Positions 26,028-35,252 of a stretch of 64,000 bases of DNA are shown piece after piece. Positions within the stretch are counted from its first letter, which is position 1. The number at the start of each line of letters is the position of its first letter. Both the position numbers and the translations under genes were made by a program. The stretch is from Candidatus Synchoanobacter obligatus (GTDB lineage Bacteria; Pseudomonadota; Gammaproteobacteria; Comchoanobacterales; Comchoanobacteraceae). The DNA is taken from contig NZ_JAKUDN010000002.1 in the NCBI RefSeq assembly GCF_024259865.1, positions 385,591 through 449,590 of the forward strand, written 5' to 3'. The notes under the pieces were generated by a model that worked only from the letters and a program-made list of their open reading frames with translations, was not told the DNA's origin and searched no databases.

Positions 26028-26291
26028 TTAAGAGGCTGCTTTAACCTTAGCATTTAAACGAGACTTCAATCGGCTGGCACGATTCTTAGGAATAACGTTT
26101 TTCTTTGCAAGTATATCGAGGAGAGATTGGATTTTTATGAATAAAGGTCTGATGGTGTCAGTATCTTTGCTCTGGATGGCAGTGAGTAACGATTTGATGT
26201 TCGTTCTCATGCTGCTTCTGTCACGTCTATTGCGATCATTTGCTTTTGATGCTTGGATGACGCGTTTTTTAGTCTGTGCTGTTTGTGGCAT
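26028..26291 (-). CDS. rpsT: 30S ribosomal protein S20
   Basis: An 87-residue S20, a helical protein that binds 16S rRNA early in small-subunit assembly. It has the family features: a basic N-terminal helix (AQTKKRVIQASKANDRNRRDRSSMRT), a helical core and a basic Ala/Lys-rich end (KNRASRLKSRLNAKVKAA). The length is normal. It is a single gene on the minus strand, convergent with the broken gene and sharing its terminator. Confidence 0.96.
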   Translation of the reverse strand: MPQTAQTKKRVIQASKANDRNRRDRSSMRTNIKSLLTAIQSKDTDTIRPLFIKIQSLLDILAKKNVIPKNRASRLKSRLNAKVKAAS

Positions 26292-26577
26292 TATAATGCT
26301 CCCTAATGTCTATATTTTTCGGATCATAGCATGAAATTCCATAAATGTGTAGTATTTTTTTTAAAAAATAAAGAATTTACAGGGTTTTTGCAGTTTGCGA
26401 GGGTGTGGTTTTGCTGGGTAGAGGGCGAATTATAACATTATGATTATATTACGCTATACGAAAAATTAAAAGTTTTTGGTTGTTGGTGGCAAGAAGTTTT
26501 TGTAGAATGCGTTTAGGATGAGAGTAGATTAATCTAACTCTTGTAGAAAAAATCATTATTAGTATAGGAGATAGCTA

Positions 26578-27336
26578 ATGACTAAACAGGTAAAACAATT
26601 GCCACAGGATCTAATAGCGGGTGTGGAAGTTCCACTTTCGGTTCGGAGTATATTTCATAAGCATATGAATGAAGGTGCTAGTTCAGACGACGATCAAGGT
26701 GCAAATGAAGATGATACAAAGGAGTTAGAATCCGCTCTTGCTGAATCAAGAAAGATTTTAGCAAGTTGTTCTGGCAATATTGCAAAGCTCAAAACGCATC
26801 TCAATAATGAAGAGTCTGTTGTTGAGACGTTTGCAATTAAAGTTGCAACATATCCTAAGAGTGCTCATGGCTATCTAGGCACATCATATGGGGCTGGTGG
26901 TGTCACTTATGAGGAAGAGTTACAGGAGTATCAAGTTTCTCTTGGCATACTGAAGGCTCAAGTCGAGCAACATGTTTTAAAGTCTCAGATGGTCATGCAG
27001 ACTTTTATTACTGCTAGTCGGGACTTTTTAGGCAAAGTAAGCCAAGATAATACATATATTGATGTATATCAAGCACGTATGCCTGAGTTCACTTCAGAAG
27101 AAGCAGGGCTTAAGGAACCGGATCATTTTTATGCTTTTAACAAAGACATGTCAGTTAAAGATGTTAAAAGTTTGTTGAATGCAAGCGTAAAAACAGCACT
27201 TGATGAGATAACATCCTTACCAAGTTCTTACTGTGATTTTTCTTTATTTAAGAAAGAAGAAGCAGAGCGAAAGCCTGCTGACGATGCTACTTCTGCGGCT
27301 ACAGAACGTAGAAATGTATATGACGCTTCCAAATAG
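26578..27336 (+). CDS. Unknown coiled-coil protein (252 residues), probable paralogue of the next gene
   Basis: Not recognised. The N-terminal 30 residues (QLPQDLIAGVEVPLSVRSIF) are followed by an acidic spacer (SSDDDQGANEDDTKE), helical segments with heptad character (about 47-80 and 110-150) and a charged tail. It shares a pattern with the following 436-residue protein: a DL-x2-GV start, a central Tyr-Glu/Asp rich helix, and YQARMPEF matching FVGRMPGY. No signal peptide or membrane segment is seen. A strong ribosome site (AGGAGAT) precedes the ATG, and a strong terminator follows, so it is a single-gene unit. Confidence 0.65.
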   Translation: MTKQVKQLPQDLIAGVEVPLSVRSIFHKHMNEGASSDDDQGANEDDTKELESALAESRKILASCSGNIAKLKTHLNNEESVVETFAIKVATYPKSAHGYLGTSYGAGGVTYEEELQEYQVSLGILKAQVEQHVLKSQMVMQTFITASRDFLGKVSQDNTYIDVYQARMPEFTSEEAGLKEPDHFYAFNKDMSVKDVKSLLNASVKTALDEITSLPSSYCDFSLFKKEEAERKPADDATSAATERRNVYDASK

Positions 27337-27357
27337 TTAGTCTGGGTACATAGAAAA

Positions 27358-27380
27358 GGCGCTTAGTGCGCCTTTTTTTT
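27358..27380 (+). terminator. Terminator after the 252-residue gene
   Basis: GGCGC TTAGT GCGCC followed by eight T: a strong rho-independent terminator 21 bases after the stop. Confidence 0.92.
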
Positions 27381-27502
27381 GTCTAAGTTTTAAGGATTGT
27401 TTTTATTGTATAATTAAAGATAATTCATAAAAGTCTTGTTGTGTAAAGAGTGTTCTCAGTATAATTGAATGCGAATAGTTAAATTAAAGAAAAGGAGTTA
27501 TT

Positions 27503-28813
27503 ATGAAATTAGAAAAAATCAGCCATGATTTAAAGTTAGGTGTGTCTCTGGATATTGCTTTTTTGAAAGAATGCCTTGGTAGTCCTGCAGAGTCTAGTAC
27601 TCAACAGAAATTGTTATCAATGACTCAGCAATGTGCTGATAGCATGCTAAAGCTGAATGCTTTAGAAGTAAGGAATTTTGGTCATTACTCTGCACATGCT
27701 TCAAATTCAGGAGGTTTTTTATGGACTGGGAAACCTCAACCAGCTGACGCAGATGAGTATGACAAAGCTCAGGCAGAGGTTGCTGCTCTTAAAGACAAGT
27801 ATTCTGCTGTGGCTAATATTTTGTTGTCACTGCTAAGATTGGCTAAAGATCTCGGTGTTGACGCAACCATTGAAGTTTTAAGTGCTAAATTCGAAAAAGT
27901 TGAATTGCAAAAGGTTGTGCCGTGTTCTCTTAAGCAGGCTACTACAGAGATTTCCAATGAATTAACTGCTGCAGAATTGAATACATTGCTACAGGTAACA
28001 TCACTTAAGGATGTTTTTGTAGGTCGTATGCCTGGTTATGTCTCTTATTATACTGCAGATGAAGCACATGCATTAACGTTACAAGCAGCGCTACTTGAAT
28101 CTTCTAAAGACTCCTTAGTTGCTCAAAGAACATTAGCTGCAGAATTAGGATCAGCACTATCCGAATTGAAGGGTTATGAAGAAGACGCAGAGCGGGCATA
28201 TGATTCAAAAATGAAGGAAAAAGTTGCTGAATTGGAAGAGTCTTTAGAGGCTAAAGGTACTGAGTTAGCTGCTAAAGATGCTGAATTGACAACGTTTAAA
28301 GAGGCTGTAGAGGCTAAAGATGCTGAATTGACAACGTCTAAAGAGGCTGTAGAGGCTAAAGATGCTGAATTGACAACGTCTAAAGAGGCTGCAGAGGCTA
28401 AAGTTGCTGAATTGACAACGTCTTTAGAGGCTGTAGAGGCTAAAGTTACTGCATTGGAAAAGTCTTTAGAGGCTAAAGATACTGAGTTAGCGGCTAAAGA
28501 TGCTGAATTGACAACGTCTAAAGAGGCTGCAAAGGCTAAAGTTGCTGAATTGACAACGTCTTTAGAGGCTGTAGAGGGTAAAGTTACTGCATTGGAAAAG
28601 TCTTTAGAGGCTAAAGATACTGAGTTAGCGGCTAAAGATGCTGAGCAGAGGGCTGAAATAGAGAAGCTTCAGGCTCAAAAGAAAACTTATTCATCAGCCG
28701 CCGGCGGGGCGTCGATGTTTGCTGGGGAACGGTCACAACAGGCGTCGTCGTCATCACCTAAAAAAACTGGTACAGGAGGTGGATCATCTGCTACACCTGG
28801 TAACGGACAATAA
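27503..28813 (+). CDS. Unknown protein with long repeat-built coiled coil (436 residues)
   Basis: Not recognised. The N-terminal region (about 1-240) resembles the 252-residue neighbour in pattern (DLKLGV, GRMPGY). Residues about 240-385 are an almost pure coiled coil made of 14-residue units (DAELTTSKEAVEAK and variants), rich in Ala, Glu, Lys and Thr. The tail is Gly/Ser/Gln-rich and probably disordered (SSAAGGASMF to TPGNGQ). No signal peptide or membrane segment is seen. The ATG at 27503 follows an AGGAG site. A structural or host-protein-binding role is possible; nothing in the sequence decides. Confidence 0.7.
   Translation: MKLEKISHDLKLGVSLDIAFLKECLGSPAESSTQQKLLSMTQQCADSMLKLNALEVRNFGHYSAHASNSGGFLWTGKPQPADADEYDKAQAEVAALKDKYSAVANILLSLLRLAKDLGVDATIEVLSAKFEKVELQKVVPCSLKQATTEISNELTAAELNTLLQVTSLKDVFVGRMPGYVSYYTADEAHALTLQAALLESSKDSLVAQRTLAAELGSALSELKGYEEDAERAYDSKMKEKVAELEESLEAKGTELAAKDAELTTFKEAVEAKDAELTTSKEAVEAKDAELTTSKEAAEAKVAELTTSLEAVEAKVTALEKSLEAKDTELAAKDAELTTSKEAAKAKVAELTTSLEAVEGKVTALEKSLEAKDTELAAKDAEQRAEIEKLQAQKKTYSSAAGGASMFAGERSQQASSSSPKKTGTGGGSSATPGNGQ
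28277..28636 (+). repeat. Two-level tandem repeat inside the coiled-coil gene
   Basis: 42-base units (14 codons) follow each other at 28277-28318, 28319-28360 and 28361-28402. On top of this a 138-base block (46 codons) occurs twice in tandem, 28361-28498 and 28499-28636, with very few differences. Both periods are whole codons, and 14 residues equals two heptads, so length changes keep frame and coiled-coil register. Confidence 0.92.
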
Positions 28814-28842
28814 TAGATTCATGATCAATTTATTACTGATGG

Positions 28843-28864
28843 AGGCACAGAGATGTGCCTTTTT
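28843..28864 (+). terminator. Terminator after the coiled-coil gene
   Basis: AGGCACA GAGA TGTGCCT followed by T4: a 7-bp stem with tetraloop, rho-independent type. Confidence 0.88.
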
Positions 28865-28938
28865 CAGTTGTAGATAATTTATCAAATTTTATGTAAGCTA
28901 GATGAGTATATGGATGAATTGTAGATATGGAGAGATAG

Positions 28939-29757
28939 ATGTTTGATGTTCTTCCTAAACATACCAGTTTTTATTATGTTTCTCAGTTTTTGAAGTATTT
29001 ATGGGATTTTAGAATTAATTGGAAAGATTTTGGGTTAATCTCTCATATCCCAGAGCATCATTATGTTAACCCTCCTGCTAGTATTGTAAGAGACAACATG
29101 ACTCTTAAAAATTTAGCGATAAATCTCTTTAATGATGATCTTAAAAAAATGCGTGAGGGTATGGCTGCGCATGATAATCCGCAAGAGTGTCATATTATTG
29201 ATGATGTAGAGTCAGGCTGGTTTGGTTGGCTGTCTCGGGGTATAAATGAGTTTTGCAAACAGCCTAAAAAGCAGCCTGCTAAAAGAGCTAAGCTGTTGTT
29301 TAAGCATGATATGAAACCTATATTGTTGGTGTTGGCGCTTAGGGTCTTCATCATGGCATGCTTTATCCAATTCGTTGGTCAGGAGAGTAGCGCAGAAGTG
29401 AAAGCAAAGGTAAAAGAAATAGAGGCTTGGGTTACTAAAAATTGTCATCAGCTGCCGAGTTTTATTACGCATCTTCGTCATTTTTCCAACATGGTTTATT
29501 CTGGTAAATCAAATATGGGAACAATTAACCTGTATAAGAAATATTTGATATTTAGTGTTCGAACACCATTTGAACTATATCTAAATCTGTTAGAGACGAA
29601 ACCAATTGCGAGTGATGCGCTTGGTTGTGCACCTAAAGGTGAGTTGCCAGTAGTTGAAGCTCAGGGTGGTGGCGCAGCAGCAGTAGTAGAGGATGCAGAA
29701 GCGGTTGTGGTTGTCACTGATGCCTCAGACAATGTAGCGGTACAAGAAAGCAGATAA
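28939..29757 (+). CDS. Unknown protein with one membrane segment (272 residues)
   Basis: Not recognised. It has an aromatic-rich N-terminus (SFYYVSQFLKYLWDFRINWKDFG), a basic stretch (KQPKKQPAKRAKLLFKHDMK) directly before a single hydrophobic segment at about 126-147, a helical region, and an Ala/Val/Gly-rich tail of about 50 low-complexity residues. The ATG at 28939 has a weak ribosome site (GGAGAGATAG). It is the third gene of the accessory group at 26.5-29.8 kb; each gene of the group has its own terminator. Confidence 0.6.
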   Translation: MFDVLPKHTSFYYVSQFLKYLWDFRINWKDFGLISHIPEHHYVNPPASIVRDNMTLKNLAINLFNDDLKKMREGMAAHDNPQECHIIDDVESGWFGWLSRGINEFCKQPKKQPAKRAKLLFKHDMKPILLVLALRVFIMACFIQFVGQESSAEVKAKVKEIEAWVTKNCHQLPSFITHLRHFSNMVYSGKSNMGTINLYKKYLIFSVRTPFELYLNLLETKPIASDALGCAPKGELPVVEAQGGGAAAVVEDAEAVVVVTDASDNVAVQESR

Positions 29758-29825
29758 ATTCATAGTTATCTCTCTTTAATGCATATCTATGGCCTGTTTA
29801 TTATTAATGGGCAAGGTAAAATAGT

Positions 29826-29859
29826 AAAACCGTTTTTCTATTTGAGGAACGGTTTTATT
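29826..29859 (+). terminator. Terminator after the 272-residue gene
   Basis: AAAACCGTT, a 13-base loop region, AACGGTTTT: a 9-bp stem with a short T-run. The A-run on the other side would allow activity in both directions. Confidence 0.75.
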
Positions 29860-30122
29860 ATTTGAAATAGAGAAACAGGGCTGGCTGTAGAGGAAAGAGG
29901 TGCATCCTCTGATTCAACCGTTTCACTGGGTATGTCACGCTAAGTGGTCGTATTGTTTGGGGTTGAGAGTAGGGGGGAAGCATTCTAGTCATAGCCTTGT
30001 AGGTTAACAGCCTATAATGGGCAAGGCCTTAGGGTCTTGTTCACTGTTCAAATAAAGCTATTTTGCTTGAGTTTTTATGAGCCTGTGTCATAATTGGTTT
30101 GGTATATCATTAGGATGAAGGC
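29860..30122. other. Region upstream of the suf operon
   Basis: About 260 bases without a gene. It must hold the suf promoter, but I see no clear IscR- or Fur-type box. The last bases before sufB give a ribosome site (TAGGATGAAGG) for its TTG start. Confidence 0.4.
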
Positions 30123-31565
30123 TTGAGTGAGCAAAAAATAATCTCTGATGTGGTCAATAAAGCATATCAGTATGGCTTTTCTACAGATGTGGCGCAGAAA
30201 ACTCTAGCGCCAGGTTTGGATGAATCGGTTGTTCGGTGGATCAGTGAAAAAAAGAAAGAGCCGGAATTCATGCTGGCGTTTCGACTGGCTGCATTTCGAT
30301 ACTGGAAAACACTTAAGATGCCAAATTGGGCAGATTTAAAGATTGAGCCAATTGATTTTCAGGCGATCTCTTATTACTCTGAGCCAGATAATAAACCAAA
30401 ATACCAAAGTCTTGATGAAGTGGATCCAGAGATTTTAAAAACCTACGAACGTTTGGGTATTCCGTTGCATGAGCAAAAGCAGTTGTCTGGTGTTGCAGTG
30501 GATGCGGTTTTTGATAGTGTCTCAGTGGCCACAACCTATAAAGATGTGTTGGCAAAAAGTGGGGTCATCTTTTGTTCATTCAGTGAAGCGTTACAGAAGT
30601 ACCCAGAATTGGTTCGGCAGTATGTGGGGAAAGTGGTGCCATATCGAGACAATTTTTTTGCAGCGTTAAATTCAGCAGTATTTAGTGATGGATCATTTGT
30701 GTATATTCCAAAGGGTGTGCGGTGTCCTATGGAGCTGTCGACGTATTTTCGAATCAATGCGATGAACACAGGGCAGTTTGAAAGGACGCTAATTATTGCG
30801 GAAGAAGGCAGCCATGTGAGCTACTTAGAAGGATGTACTGCGCCGATGCGAGATGAAAACCAGTTGCATGCGGCTGTGGTAGAATTATTTGCGCATGAGC
30901 AGGCTGAGATAAAGTACTCTACGGTGCAAAATTGGTACCCGGGGGATGAGAACGGCGTTGGAGGCATTTATAACTTTGTGACCAAAAGAGGGAAGTGTGC
31001 TGGAGATTATGCAAAGATTTCATGGACACAGGTAGAGACAGGTTCTGCCATTACCTGGAAGTATCCTAGTGTGGTATTGTTTGGTGATCACAGTGTGGGA
31101 GAGTTTTACTCTGTTGCTGTGACGAAGAATCACCAACAAGCAGATACGGGAAGTAAGATGATTCATGTGGGTAAAAATACCCGTAGTTGTATTGTTGCAA
31201 AGGGGATTTCTGCGGATGTTTCGTCAAATACCTATCGGGGGAAAGTTCATGTTCGTGCCAATGCTTCAGGATCTAGGCATTTTACGCAATGTGACTCTTT
31301 GTTAATCGGTGATGCGTCTAAAGCCAATACACATCCCTATATTGAAACAGAGAATGGTCGATCTAAAATTGAGCATGAAGCCACAACCAGCAAGATTGAT
31401 GATATGCAAATGTTGTATTGTATGCAACGAGGTTTAAGGCCAAAAGAGGCTTTGCCAATGATTGTAAATGGGTTTTGTAAGGATGTTTTTGAGCATCTTC
31501 CTATGGAGTTTGCTGCTGAGGTGCAGCAGCTATTAGAGATTAGTTTAGAGGATAGTGTGGGTTAA
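30123..31565 (+). CDS. sufB: Fe-S cluster assembly scaffold subunit SufB
   Basis: A 480-residue SufB, core of the SufBCD scaffold that builds Fe-S clusters. The C-terminal region has the conserved [20 protein letters not shown] with the key Cys at about residue 390, followed by the EHEATTSKI segment. The length matches the family. No in-frame ATG lies near; translation must begin at TTG (30123) behind the ribosome site AGGATGAAGG, giving [10 protein letters not shown]. First gene of a tight sufB-C-D-S-U/A-T operon; the sufC ATG comes one base after the stop. Confidence 0.97.
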   Translation: MSEQKIISDVVNKAYQYGFSTDVAQKTLAPGLDESVVRWISEKKKEPEFMLAFRLAAFRYWKTLKMPNWADLKIEPIDFQAISYYSEPDNKPKYQSLDEVDPEILKTYERLGIPLHEQKQLSGVAVDAVFDSVSVATTYKDVLAKSGVIFCSFSEALQKYPELVRQYVGKVVPYRDNFFAALNSAVFSDGSFVYIPKGVRCPMELSTYFRINAMNTGQFERTLIIAEEGSHVSYLEGCTAPMRDENQLHAAVVELFAHEQAEIKYSTVQNWYPGDENGVGGIYNFVTKRGKCAGDYAKISWTQVETGSAITWKYPSVVLFGDHSVGEFYSVAVTKNHQQADTGSKMIHVGKNTRSCIVAKGISADVSSNTYRGKVHVRANASGSRHFTQCDSLLIGDASKANTHPYIETENGRSKIEHEATTSKIDDMQMLYCMQRGLRPKEALPMIVNGFCKDVFEHLPMEFAAEVQQLLEISLEDSVG

Positions 31566-31566
31566 T

Positions 31567-32310
31567 ATGATAGATATTAAGAATTTGTGTGTCAGCGCAT
31601 CAGATAAGAAAATATTACAAAACTTTTCATTGTCGATACCCTTAGGACATGTGACTGCTATTATGGGCCCGAATGGTTCTGGTAAAAGTACGCTAGCCAA
31701 TGCTTTGGCAGGCCATCAAGATTATCAAGTTTCTGGAGTGGTTGATTTCAAGGGATCTGATTTATTGGCATTAGAAGCCTATGAAAGGGCAGAGAAGGGA
31801 CTGTTCGTGGCGTTTCAGAATCCTGTGGCCATTCCTGGTGTGAATAATTTGTTTTTTATGAAAACAATCTTGAATGCGAAACGGAAACGTGAAGGGCTAG
31901 AGCCACTTGATGCATCTGATTTTATGGCATTGGTTGAAGAAAAGGCTGCATTGGTCGGCTTGGATGCAAAGTTTTGGGAACGGTCTTTGAATGATGATTT
32001 TTCTGGGGGAGAAAGAAAACGTAATGATATATTGCAGATGTTACTGTTAGAACCCGATTTTATGGTATTGGATGAGACGGATTCTGGGTTGGATATTGAC
32101 TCCATGCAACTGGTGGCAAACGCCATTAATTCTTTGAAGTCAGAGCAACGTTCAATTGTGTTGATTACCCATTACCAGCGTTTATTGCGCTATGTACAGC
32201 CAGACAGTATTCATGTTTTAATGAATGGTGCCATTGTAAAATCATCTGATAAGTCATTGGTTGAAAAGTTAGAATCAGAGGGGTATCAGTGGTTACAAGA
32301 AATAGAATAG
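31567..32310 (+). CDS. sufC: Fe-S assembly ATPase SufC
   Basis: A 247-residue ABC-type ATPase of the SufBCD complex. Walker A GPNGSGKSTLAN, the Suf-specific signature DDFSGGERKRNDILQ, and Walker B FMVLDETDSGLDID with an Asp-Ser-Gly D-loop are present; the late switch His lies in LITHYQRLL. The ATG at 31567 gives IDIKNLCVSASDKKIL; a GTG 12 bases upstream overlaps sufB and is less likely. It overlaps sufD by 22 bases. Confidence 0.97.
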   Translation: MIDIKNLCVSASDKKILQNFSLSIPLGHVTAIMGPNGSGKSTLANALAGHQDYQVSGVVDFKGSDLLALEAYERAEKGLFVAFQNPVAIPGVNNLFFMKTILNAKRKREGLEPLDASDFMALVEEKAALVGLDAKFWERSLNDDFSGGERKRNDILQMLLLEPDFMVLDETDSGLDIDSMQLVANAINSLKSEQRSIVLITHYQRLLRYVQPDSIHVLMNGAIVKSSDKSLVEKLESEGYQWLQEIE

Positions 32311-33341
32311 ACTTCAAGGATGTCGCTGCTGTGGCTGTTCAGGAAGAGTCCTGGCGCCGGATGCCAGTCATGTCTTTTTGTTATCAGCAGTGCAGGGCAC
32401 AACCTATTGTTTCCGGTAAGACATTGGTAACCTATAATGGGCACGTTAAAGAGACGATCGTGGGCTTACAGTCAGTAGAGTATGTGCATTCATCCGTGTG
32501 GCCAGGTGAGTTTTTGTATCATGAGATATCACAGTTTCCTTACACTATGACGGTGACTTTAACCTCGGGAACATATCATTGGCAGGATAGCAGTGATGTC
32601 GGGTGTGCAGCACGATATTTATTGGTGGTTGAAGCAGGGCAGTATTGTGTACTGCATGAGACCATGCAGCTTCAGGATAGTGCACGAAATCTGGATATTG
32701 TGGTGAAAAAAGGTGCGAGTCTACAGCATTATGCTGCGTTAAAACCAGCTGGACAGATGTGTGATCATATCCAGGTATGGGTTGAGGAAGGGGCTTCTTA
32801 TCAACAGTTTTTTGCCATTAGTGGGCAGGATGTTTATCGGCGTTCACAATGTTTTCATGCTTTGGCATCAGATAGTCAGGTGATGGTTCAAGGAATGGTC
32901 GCTGTAAAAAGTCAAGGGTTTGTGAGTGACCATACTCTATTAAAGCAACATGCGGCCAATACACGGAGCATACATCGTGTGAATACCATTCTAGATCAAG
33001 GTGCTAAAGCGGATGTTTATAGTACAGTGGATGTTGTGCCAAAAGCGCCAAAGGTCACCACGCGGCAAAACATTAGGCACTTATTGTTGTCTGAGGATGC
33101 AAAAGCTTTTTCAAAACCGGCATTGAATATCTCGGTGGATGATGTGGATTGTCAACACGGGGCGGTTTCTCGAATGATTGATGATGATTTATTGTTTTAT
33201 ATGAATAGCCGAGGCTTAGACCGCCAGCAAGCCACCCAATTATATTTAGAAGGCTATGTGGATACCTGTTTCAAAGGGTATCCAGAAGGTGATCGATTGG
33301 CGTTACAAATCAAAAAAGCAATAGGGCTTTTGGATGAGTAG
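32289..33341 (+). CDS. sufD: Fe-S assembly protein SufD
   Basis: A 350-residue SufD, the SufB-like partner in the SufBC2D scaffold. The N-terminal part is weakly conserved, as usual. The right-handed helix region is followed by the conserved C-terminal segment (CQHGAVSRMIDDDLLFYMNSRGL) with the His before GAVS. It is shorter than E. coli SufD (423). The start is uncertain: GTG at 32289 overlaps the end of sufC and no ATG lies between it and the conserved part. The stop overlaps sufS by 8 bases. Confidence 0.93.
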   Translation: MVTRNRIDFKDVAAVAVQEESWRRMPVMSFCYQQCRAQPIVSGKTLVTYNGHVKETIVGLQSVEYVHSSVWPGEFLYHEISQFPYTMTVTLTSGTYHWQDSSDVGCAARYLLVVEAGQYCVLHETMQLQDSARNLDIVVKKGASLQHYAALKPAGQMCDHIQVWVEEGASYQQFFAISGQDVYRRSQCFHALASDSQVMVQGMVAVKSQGFVSDHTLLKQHAANTRSIHRVNTILDQGAKADVYSTVDVVPKAPKVTTRQNIRHLLLSEDAKAFSKPALNISVDDVDCQHGAVSRMIDDDLLFYMNSRGLDRQQATQLYLEGYVDTCFKGYPEGDRLALQIKKAIGLLDE

Positions 33342-34509
33342 ATACGCTGACTTTCAAATTTTACGTGAGCAAGATGTCTCATATCTTGATCATGCAGCAT
33401 CCAGTTTAACGCCAGACTGTGTTCTCGATGCAGTGACCGGTTATTATCAGAAGTATCGCTCTAATGTGAATAGAGGCGTGTATCGGTGGAGTGCTGATGC
33501 AACCATCGCTTATGAAAACGCACGTTTACAAGTGGCAAGCTTTATTGGTGCGGATGCGAGTGAAGTGGTTTTTACCTCAGGTGCAACGGAGGCCATTAAT
33601 CTTGCTGCATACAGTATTGTGAAACATATGCTTACTCCTGGTCAGGTGATCTTGTTAAGCCGTTTTGAGCATCATGCCAATTTAATTCCTTGGCAGCGTT
33701 TGGCTAAGGGAAAGAATTGCCAGATTGCTTATATCCCAATAAACGATGACTTTGAGGTTGATTGGGAAGGATTTAAAAAGCAGCTGGCAACACTTCCTGT
33801 GGCTTTGATAGCCATTACTCATGCTTCAAATGTTTTGGGTCTTAAACATGATATCCGGAAGTTTTCATCTTTTGGTGTGCCGGTATTGGTTGATGGCACA
33901 CAAATGGTATCGCATGAGTCGGTGGATGTGAAAGCATTGGGGTGTGGGTTTTATGTATGGTCTGCTCATAAAATGTATGGTCCCACAGGTATTGGGGCAT
34001 TGTATGTAGATACACGGTATCATCACTTGATGCAGCCGCATTATACCGGAGGTGGTATTGTTGATGAGGTGACTTATGATCATGCCACCTTTCAGCAGGG
34101 CTTGGTGGCTTTGGAGCCTGGAACACCCAACATTGCAGGTGCCATCGGATTTGGACGTGCTTGTCAATATATTAACCAGATAGGTTTTGACCATATTATG
34201 GCGCATGAGCAACGCTTATGGCAGTATTTTTTAGAGCAAGTCAAGCCATTGGGTTTACAGTCATATGGACCCAGTCAGCATATGGTATACTCCTTTGGGT
34301 ATCCAGGGGTTCATGCCCATGATGTGGCAACCATTTTATCAGACAACCACGTGATGGTTCGTGCAGGTCATCATTGTTGTATGCCATTGATGTCGTATCT
34401 TGATGTGCATGCATTAACCCGGGTATCACTGGGGATTTATAATCAAGAACGTGATGTCGAGCGTTTTGTCTCGGGGATAAAAACAATTAAACAGGTTATG
34501 GGACAATGA
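33334..34509 (+). CDS. sufS: Cysteine desulfurase SufS
   Basis: A 391-residue group II cysteine desulfurase. It is PLP-dependent and takes sulfur from cysteine for cluster assembly. The PLP lysine lies in WSAHKMYGPTGIGAL (about residue 213), and the catalytic Cys in VRAGHHCCMPLM (about 347), where the family has RTGHHCAQP; here two Cys stand side by side. The N-terminus has the standard YLDHAASSLTP. No SufE gene is present, and a SufU homologue follows directly, so sulfur transfer to the SufU domain is expected. It overlaps the next gene by 4 bases. Confidence 0.97.
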   Translation: MSRYADFQILREQDVSYLDHAASSLTPDCVLDAVTGYYQKYRSNVNRGVYRWSADATIAYENARLQVASFIGADASEVVFTSGATEAINLAAYSIVKHMLTPGQVILLSRFEHHANLIPWQRLAKGKNCQIAYIPINDDFEVDWEGFKKQLATLPVALIAITHASNVLGLKHDIRKFSSFGVPVLVDGTQMVSHESVDVKALGCGFYVWSAHKMYGPTGIGALYVDTRYHHLMQPHYTGGGIVDEVTYDHATFQQGLVALEPGTPNIAGAIGFGRACQYINQIGFDHIMAHEQRLWQYFLEQVKPLGLQSYGPSQHMVYSFGYPGVHAHDVATILSDNHVMVRAGHHCCMPLMSYLDVHALTRVSLGIYNQERDVERFVSGIKTIKQVMGQ

Positions 34510-35252
34510 GTCACTTTTTATATCAACAAATGATTTTAGATCATAGTAAAAACCCTTGTGGTAAGACGGACAATCCCAAAGGAGATTGTTGCAAAGCCAA
34601 CAACCCGTCTTGTGGCGATAAGATACATATGTGTGTAACACTGAAGGATGGGATCATTGAAGAGATGTCATACGATGTGAGTGGTTGTAGTATTTCTATT
34701 GCAGCAGCATCGGTGTTGGTGGCCACCATGAAGGGTCAAAGTGTTGAGACGTTTCATGAGGTGATGGGACAATATTTAAAGATGCTGAAAGATGGTAGTG
34801 ACGTGGATATCCCGGCAAAGCTTCAGGTTTTTTCTGGTGTATCTCAGTATCCTATGCGGGTGAAGTGTGCGACATTTGTCTGGCATGCAGCCAAAGAAGC
34901 GATTCAAATTGCATCATATCCGATTCAGATGACTCAAGCTGCACGAGACTTTTGGCATAGCCTTGTTATGGCGCAGCAGGGTCAGGGTATCCATTTGGTG
35001 TTCAAACAAGTTGGCTGTATGGGCTGGCAGTTTATCCCCAGTGTGGTTACTCAGGCCCCTGAGGGCGGCCAAATAATGAGATTTGGTCGGTTGGTTGTAT
35101 TTATGCTGCCTGAGGATATAAAGCTTGTAGAGGGTACTAAAATCGATTATATGCAACACGATGATCTGGGTCAGTCAAAGGTGGTGTATCAGCATCCGAA
35201 TGCCACACTACACTGTGGCTGTGGTGAAAGCTTTTTTATGGGTGAGATATGA
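34506..35252 (+). CDS. SufU scaffold/sulfur-acceptor fused to an A-type Fe-S carrier (SufA/HesB)
   Basis: A 248-residue two-domain protein. Residues 1-135 are SufU/IscU-like: SCGD with Cys36 and Asp38, SGCSIS with Cys61, and RVKCATFVWHAAKEA with Cys121, the three conserved Cys and the Asp. Residues about 138-248 are an A-type carrier: QMTQAARDFW start, VGCMGW with Cys171 and HCGCGESFF with Cys237/Cys239, the C-x65-C-x-C pattern of SufA/IscA. The reading frame is continuous with no gap in between. SufU normally accepts sulfur from SufS, and A-type carriers hand clusters to targets, so the fusion would join an early and a late step. I know the parts only as separate proteins. Confidence 0.93.
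   Translation: MSHFLYQQMILDHSKNPCGKTDNPKGDCCKANNPSCGDKIHMCVTLKDGIIEEMSYDVSGCSISIAAASVLVATMKGQSVETFHEVMGQYLKMLKDGSDVDIPAKLQVFSGVSQYPMRVKCATFVWHAAKEAIQIASYPIQMTQAARDFWHSLVMAQQGQGIHLVFKQVGCMGWQFIPSVVTQAPEGGQIMRFGRLVVFMLPEDIKLVEGTKIDYMQHDDLGQSKVVYQHPNATLHCGCGESFFMGEI

Noticed and set aside
28277-28636. CRISPR-like repeat array
   Set aside because: Repeats are directly adjacent, in frame, and encode a coiled coil; there are no unique spacers.
33842-34212. Two minus-strand frames opposite sufS
   Set aside because: Shadows of the sufS coding sequence.
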